Source of the DNA: Alphaproteobacteria bacterium
GTDB lineage: Bacteria > Pseudomonadota > Alphaproteobacteria > Puniceispirillales > Puniceispirillaceae
Direction: 5' to 3'
Assembly (NCBI GenBank): GCA_011525265.1
Contig: WTHV01000248.1
Span: forward strand, 1-12,813
DNA length: 12,813 bases
In this document: piece after piece, positions 1 through 7,056 of the stretch
Numbering within the stretch: the first letter of the stretch is position 1
Layout: every line of letters begins with the position of its first letter
Program-made: the position numbers and the translations under genes
The notes under the pieces: generated by a model
Database searches by the model: none
The model's input: the letters and a program-made list of their open reading frames with translations, nothing else
What the model was told of the DNA's origin: nothing

Positions 1-34
1 GATTTATTTATAAATAGAGATGAAGCACTATAAA

Positions 35-40
35 AAGGAA
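35..40 (+). promoter_or_regulatory. Ribosome binding site supporting the TTG start of gap
   Basis: AAGGAA lies eight bases before the TTG at 49. No in-frame ATG exists between the window edge and the conserved N-terminus, so this site decides the start. The ATG at 20 is out of frame. Confidence 0.7.
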
Positions 41-48
41 TTAAGGCT

Positions 49-1047
49 TTGGCGATTAAAGTAGGCTTAAACGGTTTTGGTCGAATTGGGCGTTCTGTAT
101 TAAGAGCGGCAGTTGAGGCAGGCAATCAAGATATCGAATTTGTAGCGATTAATGACTTAGGTGACGTTGAAACCAATTGTCATTTGCTGAATTTTGACTC
201 TGTGCATGGTCGTCTTGCGCCAGAAGCAAGCGTTGATAATGGCAAGCTTGTTGTTGGCAATCATACTATCAGATTAAGCGCTGAGCGCGACCCTTCGAAT
301 ATTAATTGGCAAGGTGTTGATGTGGTGATGGAATGTACAGGCATCTTTACGTCGCGTGAGCAAGCCGCATTGCATTTGCGCGATGATATGCGCCGCGTGA
401 TTATCTCTGCCCCTGGTAAGAATGCTGATATCACCGCTGTTTATGGTGTGAACCATAATGATATTACAGCAGATCATCAGATTATCTCAAACGCCTCATG
501 CACAACAAATTGCCTTACCCCGGTTGCAAAGGTGTTGAATGATGCCATCGGTATTAAGACAGGCTATATGACCACGGTTCATGCCTATACAGGCGACCAA
601 TGTTTGCAAGATGGTTTGCATAAGGATTTGCGCCGTGCACGTGCCGCTGGCCTATCAATGGTGCCAACGGCAACAGGCGCCGCGCGTGCCGTTGGTTTGG
701 TATTGCCAGAATTGCTTGGCAAGATTGATGGCTCAGCTATCCGTGTGCCAACAGCGAATGTGTCTGTGATTGATTTGAAATTCATGCCAAATCGCGACAC
801 AAGCGTCGAAGAAATCAACAAGTTATTATCAGATGCTGCCAATGGCCCTATGAAGGGTGTTTTGGCTGTCACTGACAAGCCGTTAGTGTCGATTGATTTC
901 AATCATGATGCGCATTCATCAACCGTAGCGCTTGATCAGACCACTGTCACAGAAGATGGCATGGTACGCATCATGTCTTGGTATGATAATGAATGGGGTT
1001 TTTCGAACAGAATGCTAGATATGGCCGCACATTTAGCCCATAAGTAG
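49..1047 (+). CDS. gap: Glyceraldehyde-3-phosphate dehydrogenase, type I
   Basis: Cytosolic enzyme that oxidises and phosphorylates glyceraldehyde 3-phosphate to 1,3-bisphosphoglycerate, here using the triose released by the Entner-Doudoroff pathway. The 332-residue length is normal for the family. The N-terminal Rossmann motif GLNGFGRIGRSV is at residues 6-17. The adenosine-ribose-binding aspartate (AINDLGD, Asp36) is present, which favours NAD. The catalytic motif SNASCTTNC puts the nucleophile at Cys151 and its partner in TVHAYTGDQ at His178. The position that is Pro188 in Bacillus-type enzymes is Leu here (QDGLHKDLRRAR); as I recall, alphaproteobacterial enzymes also diverge there. The start is TTG at 49, chosen because it gives the canonical MAIKVGLNGFGRIG and has AAGGAA at 35-40 eight bases upstream. 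First gene of the ED block; the ROK regulator follows after 48 nt. Identity is certain; cofactor preference is inferred. Confidence 0.97.
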   Translation: MAIKVGLNGFGRIGRSVLRAAVEAGNQDIEFVAINDLGDVETNCHLLNFDSVHGRLAPEASVDNGKLVVGNHTIRLSAERDPSNINWQGVDVVMECTGIFTSREQAALHLRDDMRRVIISAPGKNADITAVYGVNHNDITADHQIISNASCTTNCLTPVAKVLNDAIGIKTGYMTTVHAYTGDQCLQDGLHKDLRRARAAGLSMVPTATGAARAVGLVLPELLGKIDGSAIRVPTANVSVIDLKFMPNRDTSVEEINKLLSDAANGPMKGVLAVTDKPLVSIDFNHDAHSSTVALDQTTVTEDGMVRIMSWYDNEWGFSNRMLDMAAHLAHK

Positions 1048-1068
1048 AGACATAGCGTTGCTATGTTT
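1048..1068 (+). other. Short hairpin between gap and the ROK gene
   Basis: ACATAGC (1050-1056) and GCTATGT (1060-1066) form a perfect 7-bp stem with a GTT loop. A G-U and an A-U pair can extend it by two. It starts directly after the gap stop codon and is followed by only a few T residues, so it is a weak terminator at best. An mRNA processing or stability element that sets the gap transcript apart from the downstream genes is possible. The function is inference. Confidence 0.45.
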
Positions 1069-1095
1069 CATAGGCTAGGATAAAGGGCATTAGAG

Positions 1096-2343
1096 ATGAG
1101 TTTGCCGAAGCAAGAATTAGGCAGCAACCAAATTGGATTAGGTCAATATAATGAACGCCTTGTCCTCTCACTGGTGCGCCGTGAGCCAGGCATTGCCAAG
1201 GCTGAATTGGCGCGTGTGACAAAGCTGACACCGCAGACAATCTCTGTGATTGTTAATCGGATGATTAATGATGGCTTTATCATCACAGGCGAAAAACAGC
1301 GTGGCCGTGTTGGTAAGCCATCGACAGGCTTGTTGCTAAACCCTGAAGGGGTGTTCTCTATTGGTGTGAAAATTGGTCGCCGGTCTTTGGATGTTATATT
1401 GATGGGGTTTGATGGCTCTATCGTGCGCCGCGAGACAAGCTATCATGATTTTCCTGAACCTGCGAAAACCTTGCCAGATATTAAGGCGGCAATCACGCGT
1501 ATGAAAGAGGCGTTAAGCCCTGAGCAGGTTGCGCAGATTATCGGGGTGGGGCTTGCCGCCCCCGGTGCCTTGGCAAGTTGGTCGCATGAGTTTGAAACCT
1601 CTGTTCAGATGATGGATGCGTGGCAAGATGTTGATTTGCCCGCAGAAATCGCAGCCTTTACCGATTTGCCTGTTTCGATGATGAATGATGTCTCAGCGGC
1701 TTGTTTGGCCGAATTATCATTGAACCGCAAGCGCCATTCTCATGATTTTCTGTATCTGTATGTTGGCACCTTTATTGGTGGCGGTGTTGTGATGAACGGG
1801 AAATTATTATCAGGCTTCAGTGGTAATGCTGCTTCTCTTGGCTCCATGACTATGGGTGTTGCTGAAGCAGATGGTGAGATGCCAAAACAGCTTTTATCAA
1901 AGGCCTCATTGCGCGATCTTGAGAAATTGCTTAATGCACATGGTCATGAAATTCAAAGCTTGCATGGCTATGCTGATCTCACAGGTGAGGTGTTAGACCT
2001 ATTTGAGAAATGGTCTGATGATGCGGCTGTGGCTTTGGCAGGGGCGATTGTGAATGCCCATGCCGTGCTTGATTCAGAGATGATTGTCATAGATGGCACA
2101 TTGCCTGCCGCGCAATTAAAGCGCTTGATTCAAAAGGTGGAATCAGCCCTATCATCTTATGATTTAACAGGTCTTGAACGCCCGCAATTTGAACAAGGTC
2201 AAATTGGCTATGAGGCACGCGCTCTTGGCGGTGCTTTTTTACCTGTTTATGCCCAATTCGCCCCAGACCGCGATGTCTTTTTGAAGATGATGAACCGTAA
2301 CAAGCAAATTGGTCAGACCATTTTGCAAAGACAGAAACCATAA
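1096..2343 (+). CDS. ROK-family transcriptional regulator (winged helix plus degenerate sugar-kinase domain)
   Basis: The 415 residues split into an N-terminal MarR-like winged helix (about 20-85, recognition helix near TPQTISVIVNRMINDG, wing GRVGKPS) and a C-terminal ROK domain, the layout of NagC, Mlc and XylR. Sugar-binding remnants are kept: MND (Asp198, the catalytic-base position in ROK kinases) and VGTFIGGGVVMNGKL at 223-237. The kinase features are lost: the phosphate-binding DxGxT motif reads VKIGRRS with Lys92 for Asp, the ExGH zinc histidine region reads ASLGSMTMG, and the CxCGxxGCxE zinc motif is absent. It therefore probably senses a sugar or sugar phosphate without phosphorylating it. 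It lies between gap and zwf, so control of this operon, including itself, is the obvious hypothesis. The ATG at 1096 has AAAGGG about eight bases upstream. Family is certain; ligand and targets are unknown. Confidence 0.9.
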   Translation: MSLPKQELGSNQIGLGQYNERLVLSLVRREPGIAKAELARVTKLTPQTISVIVNRMINDGFIITGEKQRGRVGKPSTGLLLNPEGVFSIGVKIGRRSLDVILMGFDGSIVRRETSYHDFPEPAKTLPDIKAAITRMKEALSPEQVAQIIGVGLAAPGALASWSHEFETSVQMMDAWQDVDLPAEIAAFTDLPVSMMNDVSAACLAELSLNRKRHSHDFLYLYVGTFIGGGVVMNGKLLSGFSGNAASLGSMTMGVAEADGEMPKQLLSKASLRDLEKLLNAHGHEIQSLHGYADLTGEVLDLFEKWSDDAAVALAGAIVNAHAVLDSEMIVIDGTLPAAQLKRLIQKVESALSSYDLTGLERPQFEQGQIGYEARALGGAFLPVYAQFAPDRDVFLKMMNRNKQIGQTILQRQKP

Positions 2344-2402
2344 ATAAGACGCACCTTGCGGGCCATTATAGAGGCTCGTGATGTGGTGATAGGAAAAGGT
2401 CA

Positions 2403-3911
2403 ATGAAACAAACTGCTAGCGCACTTCCTGATTCAGCTGCGATTGCCCCAAGTGATTATGTGATTATTGGTGGCACAGGTGACCTTGCGCTTCGTAAAAT
2501 TTTCCCTGCTTTCTTCTATCGTTATCTTGATGGGCAGGTCACAGATGCCTTTCGTTTTGTTGCGGCAGCTAGAAAGACAGGAACGCTTGATGAGTTTATC
2601 GCAAAGCTTCGTCCATTTTGTGAAGATGCCATTGCGTCGTGCCAAGATGGTGAGGCCCAATTTGCGCAGTTTATGAAATTAGTCTCGCTGACAACGCTTG
2701 ATGTTGGCACAGGTAAGGGTGGTGAGGACCTAAAAGCCTTTATTGACGAGCGCATAAGTGATGCACGCCCTGTCATTTTCTATATGGCCATTTCCCCTGC
2801 ATTATTTGGGGCAAGTTGTCAGCTGTTGCAAAAAGTTGGCCTTGTTACACCAAGTGCACGTTTGGTGGTAGAGAAGCCTCTTGGCCATGATGCCGCCTCT
2901 GCCAAAGCCATTAATGATGAGCTGCGCGCTGTCTTTGATGAAGATAGCATTTACCGTATTGACCATTATCTTGGCAAAGAGACGGTGCAAAATTTGATGG
3001 CTTTGCGTTTTGCCAATACGATTTTTGAAAGCCAGTGGAATAATACCTCTATCGATCATATCCAAATCACAGTCGCAGAATCTGTGGGGCTAGAGGGGCG
3101 TGCCTCTTATTATAATCATTATGGGGCGTTGCGTGATATGATTCAAAATCACCTCATGCAACTTGTGTGTCTTGTGGCGATGGAGCCGCCAGCGCAATTT
3201 CAGGCAAATCAGGTGCGTGATGAGAAATTGCGTGTTTTGCGTGCTTTGCGCCCTGTTAATCCAGAACAATTATCGGATAATTTGATTATTGGCCAATATG
3301 GTGAGGGTCATGTGAATGGCACAAAGGCAGCATCTTATGAGACAGAATTAGGTGAGCCTTCAAAAATTGATACATTTGCCGCGCTAAAGCTTTATATTGA
3401 AAATTGGCGTTGGGCAGGTGTGCCATTTTATATTCGCACAGGTAAAAGAATGGCATTGCGTGCCTCAGAGATTGTGGTGACATTTAAAAAGCGCTCACAT
3501 GATATTTTTGCCAATGGTGCGACCTCATCAGGCGATTTACCAAATCAGCTTGTCATCCGTTTGCAACCACAAGAAGGGCTGCGCTTGCAGCTGATTAGTA
3601 AACAGCCGGGGCCGGGCGGGATGCGGTTATTCCCATCAGAATTAAATCTGTCATTCGATGACACATTTAAAACACGCCTGCCAGATGCCTATGAGCGGTT
3701 ATTGATGGATGTGGCACGTGGGAACCAGACCCTATTTATGCGCCATGATGAGGTTATGGCCGCATGGGACTTTATGGACCCGATTATCGCAGCAGCGGCA
3801 GAAAAAGCGCCAGAGATTTACCCTGCAGGCTCTTTTGGCCCTGCGGCACAAGAGCAGTTATTTGATGGCACCAATGCAGGCTGGCAAGCCCCTGTCATTG
3901 ATAAGGAGTAA
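2403..3911 (+). CDS. zwf: Glucose-6-phosphate 1-dehydrogenase
   Basis: Oxidises glucose 6-phosphate to 6-phosphoglucono-1,5-lactone with reduction of NADP (or NAD), the entry step to the Entner-Doudoroff route. The 502 residues match the usual length of about 490-510. The N-terminal dinucleotide fold has GGTGDLALRK at 23-32, with Arg57/Lys58 after strand two fitting NADP phosphate binding. EKPLG at 157-161 and the signature RIDHYLGKE at 185-193 hold the substrate-binding and catalytic Asp187/His188. GALRDMIQNHL at 241-251 supplies the likely catalytic base His250, equivalent to His240 of the Leuconostoc enzyme. FYIRTGKRM lies at 342-350. AGGAAAAGG at 2391-2399 is the ribosome binding site. 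A 59-nt gap separates it from the ROK gene with no evident terminator; pgl begins four bases after its stop. Confidence 0.97.
   Translation: MKQTASALPDSAAIAPSDYVIIGGTGDLALRKIFPAFFYRYLDGQVTDAFRFVAAARKTGTLDEFIAKLRPFCEDAIASCQDGEAQFAQFMKLVSLTTLDVGTGKGGEDLKAFIDERISDARPVIFYMAISPALFGASCQLLQKVGLVTPSARLVVEKPLGHDAASAKAINDELRAVFDEDSIYRIDHYLGKETVQNLMALRFANTIFESQWNNTSIDHIQITVAESVGLEGRASYYNHYGALRDMIQNHLMQLVCLVAMEPPAQFQANQVRDEKLRVLRALRPVNPEQLSDNLIIGQYGEGHVNGTKAASYETELGEPSKIDTFAALKLYIENWRWAGVPFYIRTGKRMALRASEIVVTFKKRSHDIFANGATSSGDLPNQLVIRLQPQEGLRLQLISKQPGPGGMRLFPSELNLSFDDTFKTRLPDAYERLLMDVARGNQTLFMRHDEVMAAWDFMDPIIAAAAEKAPEIYPAGSFGPAAQEQLFDGTNAGWQAPVIDKE
3903..3908 (+). promoter_or_regulatory. Ribosome binding site fixing the pgl start, inside the zwf tail
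   Basis: AAGGAG sits in the last codons of zwf, seven bases before the ATG at 3916. It rules out the longer in-frame reading that would begin at 3709 inside zwf. Confidence 0.75.
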
Positions 3912-3915
3912 CGTT

Positions 3916-4536
3916 ATGGCGATATCTGTAAATGATGTCTCAACCTATTTGCTAGATGCGATGGCACAGGCGATTTCAGAAAAAGGCTCAGCCTGTCTCG
4001 TCCTATCAGGTGGCTCAAGCCCTGTGCCTGTCTTCGCAGCGTTGGCACAGACAGATTTTGCGTGGGATAAGGTTACAATGACTTTGGTTGATGAGCGCAA
4101 TGTGCCGCCAACGCATAGTGATTCAAACCATGCCCTTATCCGCGATAATTTATTGCAAGGCGCCGCATCACAGGCACGCTTTATTCCGCTTTATGATAAT
4201 GATGAAGCTTTTGCCCAAATCGGGGTTGGTGATGTAGCGCTTTTGGGGATGGGAACAGATGGTCATTTTGCCTCTTTATTTCCTGATATGATTGGAGATG
4301 AGACAGCCTTTTCGCTTGGCGCAAAACCCGCTATCATTAAAACAGGCCCACAAGGCAGCCCTGTTCATCCGCGTATTTCAATGAATTTATCTCTGATTGC
4401 GCAAATCCCACATTGCTGTCTTTTACTGCCGAATACAGAAAAGAGCGCCTTATTTGAGAGAGCTAAAACAGATGATAGCCTGCCTGTGCATTATCTGCAT
4501 AAAGCCCTTGGCGACCGCTTAACAATTTTTGCCTAA
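3916..4536 (+). CDS. pgl: 6-phosphogluconolactonase
   Basis: Hydrolyses 6-phosphogluconolactone from Zwf to 6-phosphogluconate in the cytosol. The 206 residues belong to the DevB/SOL type (glucosamine-6-phosphate isomerase-like fold), near the low end of the usual 220-260. Visible motifs are VLSGGSSPVPVFAAL (phosphate-binding loop, 29-43), VDERNVPPTHSDSN (58-71) and GMGTDGHFASLFP (111-123), with His117 as the expected catalytic histidine. The open frame extends 69 codons upstream into zwf, but that part is only an out-of-frame reading of zwf. ATG 3916 is the start because it has a strong AAGGAG and gives a normal N-terminus. It lies 4 nt after the zwf stop and 8 nt before edd, so it is probably translated with both. 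Confidence 0.95.
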   Translation: MAISVNDVSTYLLDAMAQAISEKGSACLVLSGGSSPVPVFAALAQTDFAWDKVTMTLVDERNVPPTHSDSNHALIRDNLLQGAASQARFIPLYDNDEAFAQIGVGDVALLGMGTDGHFASLFPDMIGDETAFSLGAKPAIIKTGPQGSPVHPRISMNLSLIAQIPHCCLLLPNTEKSALFERAKTDDSLPVHYLHKALGDRLTIFA

Positions 4537-4544
4537 GACGAAAG

Positions 4545-6374
4545 ATGACACCTCCCATGACCCTTCATCCTATTGTCAAAGATGTGACAGACAACATTAT
4601 CAAAAGAAGCGCCAAAACAAGAGCGGCTTATCTGCAATCGATGAAAGAGATGGCAGAGTCCAATGACCAAGATAGAACCAAAGTCAGCTGTTCTAATCTT
4701 GCTCATGCAGGTGCTGCGGCAGGTCAAGATCAAGATGATGTGACAGGGCTTGCCATGAGCAACAAGGCGAATATCGCGATTGTCAGCGCCTATAATGATA
4801 TGCTGTCCGCGCATCAGCCTTTTGAAAATTACCCGCAAATGATACGTGCCGCCGCAAGAGCTAATGGCGCCACAGCTCAGATGGCAGGCGGTGTGCCAGC
4901 GATGTGTGATGGTGTCACGCAAGGCCGCCCCGGCATGGAGTTATCCTTGGCGTCTCGTGATGTGATTGCTATGTCAACAGCGGTTGCGCTCTCTCATGGG
5001 GTTTATGATGGCGCACTATGTCTTGGTGTTTGTGACAAGATTATACCGGGTCTTGTGATGGGTGCTTTGGCCTTTGGGCATTTGCCTGTCATTTTTGTGC
5101 CAGCGGGGCCTATGCCATCTGGTCTGCCAAATGATGAAAAAGCTGCCATCCGAAAAGCCTTTGCCAAAGGTGAGGTTGGACGTGATGCGCTATTAAAGGC
5201 TGAGATGGCCGCCTATCACAGTGCGGGGACTTGTACATTTTATGGCACAGCGAATTCTAATCAAATGCTGATGGAAATTATGGGGCTTCATTTGCCGGGC
5301 GGTACATTTGTGAACCCGCATGAAGATTTGCGCCATGCTTTGACCATTTCTGCGACTGAGCAGATTATTGCGATTTCACGCAAAAGCAATGATGTGCGAC
5401 CGATGGCAGAGGTGATTGATGAGCGATCATTTGTCAATGCCATCATTGGCCTTCATGCCACAGGTGGTTCTACAAATCATGCGCTTCATCTGCCTGCTAT
5501 GGCAGCGGCCGCTGGCATTTCACTGACTTGGGATGATTTTGATGCGCTCTCTGAGGTCACACCTCTTTTGGCGCGTCTTTATCCAAATGGCTCTGCTGAT
5601 GTGAATCATTTCAATGCCGCAGGTGGTATGGGCTTTGTGATTCATGAATTGCTAAGCGCTGGTATTCTTCATGGTGATGCCAAAACCATTTGGGGCAAGA
5701 GCATGGCTGATTATGTGGTTGAACCGCAATTGACAGATAAGGGCCTTAGCTGGCGTGAAGGGGCAAAATCATCTATTGATGAGGCGATTTTGCGTCCTGT
5801 CTCAAATCCGCACGCTGCCAATGGCGGGTTGAAGATGCTTTCTGGCTCTTTGGGGCGTGCTGTGATGAAAATCTCTGCCGTTGCACCAGAGCGTCATAAA
5901 ATTACAGCGCCTGTGGCTATTTTTGAAAATGAAGCTGATGTAAAGGCCGCCTTTGAGGCAGAGGCTTTGAACCGTGATGTGATTGTGGTAGTGCGAGGGC
6001 AAGGGCCTGCGGCGACAGGTATGCCTGAATTACATTCACTCACCCCTGTTTTGACGATTTTGCAGGATAAGGGCTATCAGGTTGCCTTGATGACAGATGG
6101 GCGCATGTCTGGCGCGTCTGGCAAGGTGCCATCAGCCATTCATGTTACGCCAGAGTCGGCGTTGGGTGGGCCTATCTCGCGCCTTCGTGATGGGGATATG
6201 GTGACAATTGATGCTATATCTGGCGAGATGACGACAGATGCCCCGCTTGATACACGTGAGCCAATTACAGATTATCCAGCTATGCGTGCCACAGGTTTTG
6301 GCAGAGGCTTGTTCGCAAGCTATCGTCAAAATGTCTGCTCTGCCGAAGAAGGCGCAGGCTTAAAATTACTCTAA
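4545..6374 (+). CDS. edd: Phosphogluconate dehydratase (6-phosphogluconate dehydratase)
   Basis: Converts 6-phosphogluconate to 2-keto-3-deoxy-6-phosphogluconate, the first committed ED step. It belongs to the IlvD/Edd Fe-S dehydratases, and 609 residues is the normal length. Family landmarks run in order: YNDMLSAHQPFENYP (83-97), GGVPAMCDGVTQG (115-127, Cys121), LGVCDKIIPG (160-169, Cys163), GTCTFYGTANSNQM (228-241, Cys230), ATGGSTNH near the middle and TDGRMSGASGKVPSAIHVTPE near the C-terminus. The cysteines fit the [4Fe-4S] ligands expected for the family. The start is uncertain: ATG 4545 gives MTPPMTLHP, while ATG 4557 gives MTLHPIVKDVT, closer to typical Edd N-termini. Neither has a good Shine-Dalgarno, so coupling to pgl, whose stop is at 4534-4536, is likely. 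Confidence 0.96.
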   Translation: MTPPMTLHPIVKDVTDNIIKRSAKTRAAYLQSMKEMAESNDQDRTKVSCSNLAHAGAAAGQDQDDVTGLAMSNKANIAIVSAYNDMLSAHQPFENYPQMIRAAARANGATAQMAGGVPAMCDGVTQGRPGMELSLASRDVIAMSTAVALSHGVYDGALCLGVCDKIIPGLVMGALAFGHLPVIFVPAGPMPSGLPNDEKAAIRKAFAKGEVGRDALLKAEMAAYHSAGTCTFYGTANSNQMLMEIMGLHLPGGTFVNPHEDLRHALTISATEQIIAISRKSNDVRPMAEVIDERSFVNAIIGLHATGGSTNHALHLPAMAAAAGISLTWDDFDALSEVTPLLARLYPNGSADVNHFNAAGGMGFVIHELLSAGILHGDAKTIWGKSMADYVVEPQLTDKGLSWREGAKSSIDEAILRPVSNPHAANGGLKMLSGSLGRAVMKISAVAPERHKITAPVAIFENEADVKAAFEAEALNRDVIVVVRGQGPAATGMPELHSLTPVLTILQDKGYQVALMTDGRMSGASGKVPSAIHVTPESALGGPISRLRDGDMVTIDAISGEMTTDAPLDTREPITDYPAMRATGFGRGLFASYRQNVCSAEEGAGLKLL

Positions 6375-6408
6375 CCCACTGCTAGCACCTGCTTTAAAGG
6401 AAATAATT

Positions 6409-7029
6409 ATGGCGAATATACGTTCAATTTTGGCTCTTGGCCCTGTCATGCCAGTGATTGTGATTGATGATGCGGCAGATGCTGTGCCTCTTGCCCAAGC
6501 TTTGCTAGAAGGGGGCATTTCAACCATTGAGGTAACCTTGCGCACACAAGCAGCACTTAGCGCGATGGAAGCGATTGCCAAATCATGCCCTGATATGGTG
6601 ATAGGTGCCGGTACAGTCTTAACGCCAACAGATGCTGCGAATGCCCGTGATGCGGGTGCTGTTTTTGCGGTAAGCCCCGGTGCAACTCCTTCTTTGATTG
6701 ACGGTTGTGCTAATGCAGGGATTGATTTGCTTCCCGGTGCAACAAGTGCAAGTGAGGCAATGGTGCTGTTAGAGCAGGGGTTTGATACGCTAAAATTCTT
6801 CCCTGCGGTTCCCGCAGGCGGGGCGCCATTTTTGAAATCACTGGCAAGCCCTTTGCCTCAGATTACCTTTTGTCCAACAGGTGGTATCACACAACAAACA
6901 GCCCCTGATTTCTTGAGCCTTGATAATGTCAGCTGTGTTGGCGGCTCATGGATTGCAAGCCGTGGCGATATTGCCAATAAGGATTTTGCCACAATCACCG
7001 CGCGTGCAAGCGCTGCAGCTGAATTGTAA
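6409..7029 (+). CDS. eda: 2-dehydro-3-deoxy-phosphogluconate (KDPG) aldolase
   Basis: Class I aldolase splitting KDPG into pyruvate and glyceraldehyde 3-phosphate, completing the Entner-Doudoroff pathway. 206 residues is a normal length for this TIM-barrel family. The catalytic glutamate lies in TIEVTLRT (Glu41, with Arg45 as likely substrate ligand). GAGTVL is at 66-71, the Schiff-base lysine is in FDTLKFFPA (Lys129), and PTGGI at 156-160 forms the phosphate-binding turn. AAAGGAA at 6396-6402 precedes the ATG at a good distance. It follows edd after 34 nt and precedes pgi by 27 nt. The same enzyme family can also act on 2-keto-4-hydroxyglutarate, but the location between edd and pgi makes the KDPG role nearly certain. 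Confidence 0.96.
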   Translation: MANIRSILALGPVMPVIVIDDAADAVPLAQALLEGGISTIEVTLRTQAALSAMEAIAKSCPDMVIGAGTVLTPTDAANARDAGAVFAVSPGATPSLIDGCANAGIDLLPGATSASEAMVLLEQGFDTLKFFPAVPAGGAPFLKSLASPLPQITFCPTGGITQQTAPDFLSLDNVSCVGGSWIASRGDIANKDFATITARASAAAEL

Positions 7030-7056
7030 GAGAATAAGCCAAGGACGATTATAAAA

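Noticed and set aside
2..15. ATTTAT/ATAAAT inverted repeat and TATAAA near the window edge as the gap promoter or ROK operator
   Set aside because: Low-complexity AT sequence at the very edge, with any -35 outside the window, so it cannot be evaluated.
20..64. 14-codon ORF overlapping the gap start, a possible leader peptide
   Set aside because: No good ribosome binding site, a length expected by chance, and no repeated regulatory codon or attenuator hairpin.
585..902. 105-codon minus-strand ORF inside gap
   Set aside because: Shadow of the strongly conserved GAPDH frame, with no supporting ribosome binding site or recognisable motif.
1096..2343. ROK protein as the missing glucokinase
   Set aside because: It has an N-terminal DNA-binding domain and lacks the DxGxT aspartate and the zinc motif needed for ROK kinase activity.
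3709..3915. 69-codon in-frame extension upstream of pgl
   Set aside because: It lies wholly inside zwf, does not resemble lactonase sequence, and a strong AAGGAG sits just before the ATG at 3916.
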